64,000 nucleotides of DNA from Marinilongibacter aquaticus (GTDB taxonomy: Bacteria; Bacteroidota; Bacteroidia; Cytophagales; Spirosomataceae), in assembly GCF_020149935.1 (NCBI RefSeq), contig NZ_CP083757.1, forward strand, positions 3,931,501-3,995,500, in the 5' to 3' direction. The notes under the pieces are model-generated. The model saw only the letters and a list, made by a program, of their open reading frames with translations. It was not told where the DNA came from and made no database searches. Shown in pieces: positions 59,128 through 64,000 of the stretch. Made by a program: the position numbers and the translations under genes. How positions within the stretch are numbered: the stretch's first letter is position 1; every line of letters starts with the position of its first letter.

Positions 59128-60354
59128 TTGACAAACAAGTTGGTGTTAACTACGGTATATAAGGTTTTGTTTGAAAATGCCAATGAGGGTATTTTTTTGG
59201 TAAACAAACAAGGGGTTATCCTTTTGGCCAACGAAAGCTTGGAAAAGCTTTTTGGCTATAAAAGTGGCGAGTTGATCAATAAACCTTTGGATATGCTGAT
59301 TCCCCGAAAAACAAAGGGAAAGCACAGCGAACTGATGGGTTCTTATTTCGACAGGCCCAGTAAAAGGTACATCGGTGGAGCCAACATTCTGTATGGTTTG
59401 CGTTCCGATGGAATCGAGATTCCCGTGGAAATTAGTTTGAGCCCTTATGTATACAAAGGAGAGTCTTTTACTTTGGCTTTTGTGATCGAGATTAGTGAAA
59501 GGCTGGCGGCCGAAGAAAAATTGAGGCAGCACCAACGTAATTTGGAACGTATGGTAGAAGAGCGTACCTTGGATCTTACTAAGGTAGTGGAAGAGTTGGA
59601 AATTGCCCACTCCGAATTGAATCAGGCCTTTATTAAAGAGCGGGAGCTGAACGAGCTGAAGAGTAAATTTGTGACGGTGGTGTCGCATGAGTTTCGAACA
59701 CCCCTGGCCACAATGTCGTCTTCTTTGAGTTTGATTCGGAATTATGTGCACAAAGAAGATCCCGCCAAGATATTGAATCATGTAGAGCGAATCAAAAGCT
59801 CGATCAATCACCTTTCGGAGATGCTGAACGATGTGTTGGAAGTGAACCGAATCGAGGAACAGAAATTTACGGTTGTTCCTGAAAGTCTCGATTTGACGGC
59901 TTTCGTGAAAAGTTTGAAAGAATACTTTGAACCTCTTTTGGTGGCAGGCAAAACCCTAACGCTTTCGGTGCCCGAGAATTTGGAAGTGGAGAGCGACAAG
60001 AAATTGTTGCGGCATATTTTGCAGAATTTGATCTCGAACGCGATCAAATTTTCCTTCAATAACTCCGAGATAGCCCTAAAATTGGAGGAAAATGGAGAGG
60101 ACTTGCTGTTTTCTATTAAAAATCAAGGCTTGGGTATTCCCGACGACGATGTACAGCATATCTTTGAACCTTTCTTCCGCGGGCAAAATACTGGACATAT
60201 TGTGGGAACAGGACTTGGGCTGAACATAGCCCACCAATATGCTATGGAGCTTAAAGGAAGGATTTTTTTAGAAAGCGAAGTGAATCGAAGCACTACATTT
60301 TATTTAAGCCTACCAAGACATTTTTTGAATGAAAAAAAAGATAGCCATAATTGA
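59128..60354 (+). CDS. PAS-domain sensor histidine kinase
   Basis: This 408-residue soluble kinase probably starts at a TTG (59128), as no ATG precedes the PAS domain. The PAS domain (about 8-120) has NEGIFLVNKQGVILLANES and GYKSGELINKPLDMLIPRK. A coiled coil follows (about 125-180), then HisKA with VVSHEFRTPLATMSSSLSLI and the ATPase domain with LQNLISNAIKFS, IPDDDVQHIFEPFFRG and GTGLGLNIAHQ. No membrane segment is present, so the signal is cytoplasmic, perhaps redox. It overlaps the regulator gene by 26 bp. Confidence 0.9.
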   Translation: MTNKLVLTTVYKVLFENANEGIFLVNKQGVILLANESLEKLFGYKSGELINKPLDMLIPRKTKGKHSELMGSYFDRPSKRYIGGANILYGLRSDGIEIPVEISLSPYVYKGESFTLAFVIEISERLAAEEKLRQHQRNLERMVEERTLDLTKVVEELEIAHSELNQAFIKERELNELKSKFVTVVSHEFRTPLATMSSSLSLIRNYVHKEDPAKILNHVERIKSSINHLSEMLNDVLEVNRIEEQKFTVVPESLDLTAFVKSLKEYFEPLLVAGKTLTLSVPENLEVESDKKLLRHILQNLISNAIKFSFNNSEIALKLEENGEDLLFSIKNQGLGIPDDDVQHIFEPFFRGQNTGHIVGTGLGLNIAHQYAMELKGRIFLESEVNRSTTFYLSLPRHFLNEKKDSHN

Positions 60355-61387
60355 AGACAACCTCGAACTGAGAGAAAACATTGAAGAAATACTAGAACTG
60401 AACGGATACGATGTAAGGGCGGCCGACAACGGCAGAACCGGTGTAGACTTGGTCAATGATTTTTTGCCCGATTTGGTGGTGTGCGATATAATGATGCCCA
60501 TTTTGGATGGCTTCGGTGTATTGCATCTCCTTTCCAAACAGCCAGAAACTGCCTCTATTCCGTTTATTTTCTTAACTGCCAAAGCCGAACGACACGATAT
60601 GCGTAAGGGTATGGAAATGGGAGCAGATGACTTCATCACAAAGCCTTTCGACGATATTGAATTGATTAGTGCCATTGAGAGCAGGTTGCGTAAAATTGAT
60701 TTGATTGCCAAGCCTTTCAGTAACAGACTGAATGCTTTCGAAGAACTTCTCTTTAGGCGTGGAAGCCTGAAAGCCGTGGAAAGTTTTGCTTCGAGCTATG
60801 AAAAGCGGGAGTTCAAGAAGAAAAGCATTGTGTATCTCGAAGGCGACTGGCCGCGGTATTTGTATTATGTGAAAAGCGGGAAAATCAAAACTTTCAAAAC
60901 CAATGACGATGGAAAGGAACTGATTTTGAACATTTACGGAGAAGACAGTTTCTTCGGTTTCACGGCCCTGATCAAAGACGAGCAAATGGCCGACAGTGCC
61001 CAGGTAATCGAAGATGCCGAATTGATCATGATTCCGAAAAGTGAATTTTATTCGATTATTTACGGCAACAAAGAAGTGCTGAAAAAATTGATCGAAATCT
61101 TATCGACCGATCTGGAGAAACAGGAGGGGCAATTGTTGAAAATGGCCTATAATTCTGTTCGCAAAAGAGTAGCCGATGCGTTGATTGAGCTCATCGATTC
61201 GTACAGCGGAGATTTGAAAGGCAAGGGCTATAAAATTGCACGCGAAAACATTGCCAATTACGCGGGTACATCACTCGAAACCTGCATCCGCACGCTCTCT
61301 GAATTCAAAGAAAATAAATTGATTGAAATAGAGGGCGGGCGAATCAGGCTCTTGGATAGGGAAGCTTTGGTCCGTTTGAAGATCTAA
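60329..61387 (+). CDS. Response regulator fused to Crp/Fnr-type domains (REC-cNMP-HTH)
   Basis: This 352-residue protein has a receiver domain (1-125: IAIIEDNLELRENIEE, phospho-Asp in VVCDIMMPILDG, Lys in ITKPFDD), a cyclic-nucleotide-binding beta-roll (about 150-265: IVYLEGDWPRYLYYVKSGKI, LNIYGEDSFFGFTALI), and a Crp-type HTH (ARENIANYAGTSLETCIRTL then SEFKENKLIEIEGGRIRL). No Cys cluster for an Fe-S site is seen. The pair with the PAS kinase would control targets by phosphorylation. Neighbours are cbb3 oxidase assembly genes and a sulfur module. Confidence 0.92.
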   Translation: MKKKIAIIEDNLELRENIEEILELNGYDVRAADNGRTGVDLVNDFLPDLVVCDIMMPILDGFGVLHLLSKQPETASIPFIFLTAKAERHDMRKGMEMGADDFITKPFDDIELISAIESRLRKIDLIAKPFSNRLNAFEELLFRRGSLKAVESFASSYEKREFKKKSIVYLEGDWPRYLYYVKSGKIKTFKTNDDGKELILNIYGEDSFFGFTALIKDEQMADSAQVIEDAELIMIPKSEFYSIIYGNKEVLKKLIEILSTDLEKQEGQLLKMAYNSVRKRVADALIELIDSYSGDLKGKGYKIARENIANYAGTSLETCIRTLSEFKENKLIEIEGGRIRLLDREALVRLKI

Positions 61388-62076
61388 TGGCATAGCGGAA
61401 TGTGTCTGGCCACTGGATTGAACAATTCTCCGAGGTTTTCGGGACTCACATAAGGAATGCCCAAATTGGATCCGCGAAGAATTAAAAACAAGCCCAGAAG
61501 TATACTGTAAATGGGTAAAAAGCGATTCATGTTTAACCTGAACCTGTTTTTCAGTGCGACCCAACCAAAGTATGCCGAGATCAGAACCAAGCTGTTCCCA
61601 AATCCAAAGAAAAATAGAAAGGTTGTAGAGTAAATGGTATTTCCGTAGGCCAAAGCCGTAGCAATGGCCAGAAAACTCATCCCGCAGGGCAAAAATGCGT
61701 TGAGAAAGCCCATGATCGGGAAGGCGTAAAGTTTTTGTTTCTTGACTAATCGGGCAATCCATTTCTGGATTTTCCCAGAGAAAGAAGGCAAGCGGTAGTG
61801 AAAAAGCGTAAAGGAAATAATGAGCAATCCGCCTACAATGGAAAGTTCTCTTTGCAGTCCAAATACGCCGGCCGCTTCGCCAAACATACCGATAATAAAA
61901 CCGATTAGAAGATAGCCCATTACCCTGAAAAAGTGGTAGGTCAGCAATGCGGCTATCTTCTTTTGTTTTGAAAAGCTACCCATAGGAAGAGCCAGAACCA
62001 AAGGGCCGCACATTCCCAAACAGTGGAAGCTGCCAATTAGTCCGGTGATTAATCCTATGTAAATAGCTGAGAGCAT
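61384..62076 (-). CDS. SafE/UreH-DsbD-like membrane protein of the cbb3 operon
   Basis: This 230-residue protein has about six membrane segments. The N-terminal GLITGLIGSFHCLGMCGPLV has a CxxxC pair, and NAFLPCGMSFLAIATALAYG a further Cys, as in the SafE/UreH-like (DUF2231-type DsbD core) proteins that end cbb3 operons in Bacteroidota and are thought to handle copper for oxidase assembly. It lies 6 bp after ccoH. Its stop overlaps the convergent regulator gene by 4 bp. Confidence 0.85.
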   Translation of the reverse strand: MLSAIYIGLITGLIGSFHCLGMCGPLVLALPMGSFSKQKKIAALLTYHFFRVMGYLLIGFIIGMFGEAAGVFGLQRELSIVGGLLIISFTLFHYRLPSFSGKIQKWIARLVKKQKLYAFPIMGFLNAFLPCGMSFLAIATALAYGNTIYSTTFLFFFGFGNSLVLISAYFGWVALKNRFRLNMNRFLPIYSILLGLFLILRGSNLGIPYVSPENLGELFNPVARHIPLCH

Positions 62077-62082
62077 GGTTAG

Positions 62083-62502
62083 TTAAATAATTACTGTTTG
62101 TTCTGAATAGAAAGTTTTGTTTTGTGCATCCCAGGTGATTTTTATCAACCACCGTCCTTTTTCCAGTTTGCTTTTACCGATTGCGAGTTTTTGTGAAAGT
62201 GGCTCAATCTCTCGGCTAAAATCGCTTTGGGCATTGTTGGGCTTATAAAATTCTACAATGCCTTTTTCGACAGGGCTTTTGAAGTCGATTTTGATTTCAT
62301 TTCCAGAATCCGTGATTTCCGGTTTTTGCTCGTATTTCAAGGTGTTTTGTTTCTGGTCGATTCGTTTTTGAAACTGAATTTCTGCCGAATAAAAATCCTT
62401 GTTCACCAGCTCAATTTTGCTGCTGATCATTTTGTAGGCCAAAAAGCCTATGAAGCTAATGAAGCTGATCAAGAGTACGGCCAATGCTTTTCCCCAATTC
62501 AT
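62083..62502 (-). CDS. ccoH: FixH/CcoH-type cbb3 oxidase assembly protein
   Basis: This 139-residue protein has one N-terminal membrane segment (WGKALAVLLISFISFIGFLAYKM) and an extracytoplasmic beta-rich domain with SKIELVNKDFYSAEIQFQKR, the FixH pattern. The end KLEKGRWLIKITWDAQNKTFYSE is typical. CcoH acts in assembly of cbb3-type cytochrome oxidase. It starts in the ccoG stop (4-bp overlap). Confidence 0.9.
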   Translation of the reverse strand: MNWGKALAVLLISFISFIGFLAYKMISSKIELVNKDFYSAEIQFQKRIDQKQNTLKYEQKPEITDSGNEIKIDFKSPVEKGIVEFYKPNNAQSDFSREIEPLSQKLAIGKSKLEKGRWLIKITWDAQNKTFYSEQTVII

Positions 62503-63920
62503 TTTTTTCTTTGGTTTGGTCCGATGAAAGATGTATTCACTTTGTCCAATATTTTCTCACCGTCCGTCGAAACGAACGTGAGTTGTATTTCTGTGCTCAA
62601 TTGCTGAATCTCGCTTTTGGGTACAGAAATCATGACGATGCCTTCGCTCAATTTTCCGGGTTCGAGCGTGGGTTTGGAGCCCACCCAGTTAACATCTGTA
62701 TCTGCAATTCCCGAAATTTCCAGTTGGAAATCCAGGGTCTTGTTTGTTTTGTTCAAGACAGAATAGCTGTACAAATTGTTTATAAAACCCCGGTTGTCTT
62801 CTTTAAAAGTTAGCCCGGGCGTACGCAAAACGGTCGCTTCTATATCGCCCCGATTCAAAAGCAAAATAGCAAAAATGCCCAAGAGCAAAACCAATACTGC
62901 AGAATAGGCCACATTTCGCAAATTGACCAACTTGCTTTTTACGCCTTGAAGGTTTTCGAGCGAAGTGTATCGGATCAGGCCTTTGGGTCTGTGTATTTTT
63001 TCCATCACATCGTCGCAGGCATCGATACAAGCCGTACAGGCCACGCATTCCATCTGAAGGCCGTCGCGAATATCGATTCCTGTGGGGCAAACCTGCACGC
63101 AAATCTTGCAATCGATGCAATCGCCGTGCGTTTCGTTTTCCTTTTTCGACTTTTTGCCACGCGGCTCGCCGCGAACAGAATCGTAACCCACTATAAGCGA
63201 GCGTTTGTCGATCAAGGAGCTTTGCAGGCGACCATAAGGACACACCACCGTGCATACGTTTTCACGGAATTTGGCAAATACAAAATAGAAGACGAAGGTG
63301 AAAACAATTAGAAAAGCCAATCCGCCCAAATGATTGCTTGGGTTGTCCAAAATAATTTGGAACAGTGTATCCGAGCCGATGATATAGGCCAAAAAAGTGT
63401 TGGCAATCAGAAAGCTAATGGTAAAGAAAATGAAGTGCTTAAAGCCTTTTTTGCTGATTTTGTCCCAATTCCATGGGGCATCGTCCAAGCGTTTCTGAGC
63501 CCGGTAATCGCCTTCTACCCAGTTTTCGATTTTGCGAAAAACCATTTCCATGAATATGGTTTGCGGACAGGCCCACCCGCACCATACACGCCCAAAAAGG
63601 GCAGTGAAAAGGGCAATGAACACCAAAGTGATAAGCATGCCCAAAGCCACCAAATGGAAGTCTTGAGGATAGAATTGGATGCCGAAAAAGTTGAAACGCC
63701 TTTCGATTATGTTAAACATGAAAAACTGATTCCCGTTTACTTTTATAAAGGGAAAAGCGAAGAGCATGGCCAACAGAAGCCACGAAAACTGGCTGCGGTA
63801 TTTGTAGAATTTACCCTTTACGATACGGGCATATATCCACAACCTGTTTCCCTCGGCATCTGTGTTGGAGACGTGGTTTCTGAACTCTTCTTCTAACAGT
63901 TTTTCGACTTTAGCATCCAT
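62499..63920 (-). CDS. ccoG: Cytochrome c oxidase accessory protein CcoG (FixG)
   Basis: This 473-residue membrane protein has about five hydrophobic segments and the polyferredoxin motif WCGWACPQTIFMEMVFRKIE. Two ferredoxin-like clusters lie at about 265-310: CIDCKICVQVCPTGIDI and CVACTACIDACDDV. The C-terminal domain is periplasmic and Ig-like. CcoG is thought to reduce Cu(II) for CcoN. It lies between ccoP and ccoH. Confidence 0.95.
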   Translation of the reverse strand: MDAKVEKLLEEEFRNHVSNTDAEGNRLWIYARIVKGKFYKYRSQFSWLLLAMLFAFPFIKVNGNQFFMFNIIERRFNFFGIQFYPQDFHLVALGMLITLVFIALFTALFGRVWCGWACPQTIFMEMVFRKIENWVEGDYRAQKRLDDAPWNWDKISKKGFKHFIFFTISFLIANTFLAYIIGSDTLFQIILDNPSNHLGGLAFLIVFTFVFYFVFAKFRENVCTVVCPYGRLQSSLIDKRSLIVGYDSVRGEPRGKKSKKENETHGDCIDCKICVQVCPTGIDIRDGLQMECVACTACIDACDDVMEKIHRPKGLIRYTSLENLQGVKSKLVNLRNVAYSAVLVLLLGIFAILLLNRGDIEATVLRTPGLTFKEDNRGFINNLYSYSVLNKTNKTLDFQLEISGIADTDVNWVGSKPTLEPGKLSEGIVMISVPKSEIQQLSTEIQLTFVSTDGEKILDKVNTSFIGPNQRKK

Positions 63921-63932
63921 TTTTGTATGCGT

Positions 63933-64000
63933 TTATTCTGCCGTTTCTTCGTAAGTTTCTCCTTGAGGTTCTTTGGCATTGGGTGGGTTTGTGCCCTGTA
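63933..64000 (-). CDS. ccoP: C-terminal end of cbb3 oxidase subunit CcoP (partial)
   Basis: The minus-strand frame open to the window edge reads QGTNPPNAKEPQGETYEETAE and stops with TAA at 63933-63935. GTNPPNxKxPQG is the usual end of Bacteroidota CcoP, and the position just ahead of ccoG is as expected. Only the last 22 residues are in the window. Confidence 0.6.
   Translation of the reverse strand, partial: QGTNPPNAKEPQGETYEETAE

Noticed and set aside
1-64000. CRISPR array, insertion sequences, prophage or integrative element
   Set aside because: No regularly spaced repeats, transposase, integrase or phage structural genes were seen, and gene content is that of a core chromosome.

Overview
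The window is ordinary chromosomal DNA of a member of the Bacteroidota, most likely a Cytophagales-type bacterium. The reasons are: -7 elements of the TAnnTTTG type instead of sigma70 boxes, very few Shine-Dalgarno sequences, a type IX secretion sorting domain, a 3-coathanger-stack M43 metalloprotease, DUF4254 next to a GT9 glycosyltransferase, a short PUA-less ProB, a cysteine-free L32 and a complete ebo cluster. The species cannot be named from this. No insertion sequence, prophage, CRISPR array or rRNA operon was seen. The only tRNA found is tRNA-Ser(GGA).

Layout. 1-1.5 kb: tail of a membrane protein, rhodanese, RadC, S20. 1.7-4.6 kb: S1/P1-like hydrolase, two tandem paralogous small secreted proteins with matching promoters, and between them a broken lipoprotein gene. 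4.6-7.8 kb: etfBA behind a promoter overlapped by a perfect 22-bp palindrome, then a TPR protein and type I asparaginase. 7.9-11.5 kb: tRNA-Ser, Sde182-like lipoprotein, proB, NYN-LOTUS protein. 11.7-18.3 kb: eboABCDEF. 18.3-24.3 kb: outer-membrane-type lipoprotein, UMF1-type MFS transporter, DinB protein, ECF sigma/anti-sigma pair, gmk-nadD, coaX. 24.4-29.7 kb: DUF177-rpmF-plsX-fabH-efp, then accBC from its own promoter. 29.7-39 kb: degenerate asparagine-synthetase homologue, pcrA, esterase, aldo/keto reductase, PatB-type lyase, a candidate small RNA, DUF4254 and GT9. 39-46 kb: sulfide:quinone oxidoreductase, TfoX-like, mpl, speA, a 42-residue lipoprotein, a Gfo/Idh/MocA oxidoreductase and an M43 protease. 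46.4-55.5 kb: two-component system, T9SS-exported nuclease, Tat-exported oxidoreductase, DUF1801/tag, phosphodiesterase, VF530, MBL hydrolase. 55.6-64 kb: sulfur module (TauE, MBL-rhodanese, two YeeE halves), a PAS histidine kinase with a REC-cNMP-HTH_Crp regulator, and the 3' part of a cbb3 oxidase assembly operon (SafE, CcoH, CcoG, end of CcoP).

How the parts fit. The clearest functional theme is sulfide/persulfide handling linked to microaerobic respiration. SQR would pass sulfide electrons to quinone, the MBL-rhodanese protein would oxidise persulfide, TauE would export sulfite and the YeeE pair would move thiosulfate-like sulfur. Three of the transcription units (SQR, MBL-rhodanese/YeeE, TauE) carry the same GTNAC-N4-GTNAC motif 52-57 bp before their start codons, in the same orientation. 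A Crp-domain response regulator lies between this module and the cbb3 genes. Other regulatory candidates are the palindrome on the etfB promoter, a NarL-like 7-2-7 repeat next to a NarL-family regulator gene, and paired dyads on the duplicated secreted-protein promoters. All regulatory assignments are inferences from sequence.
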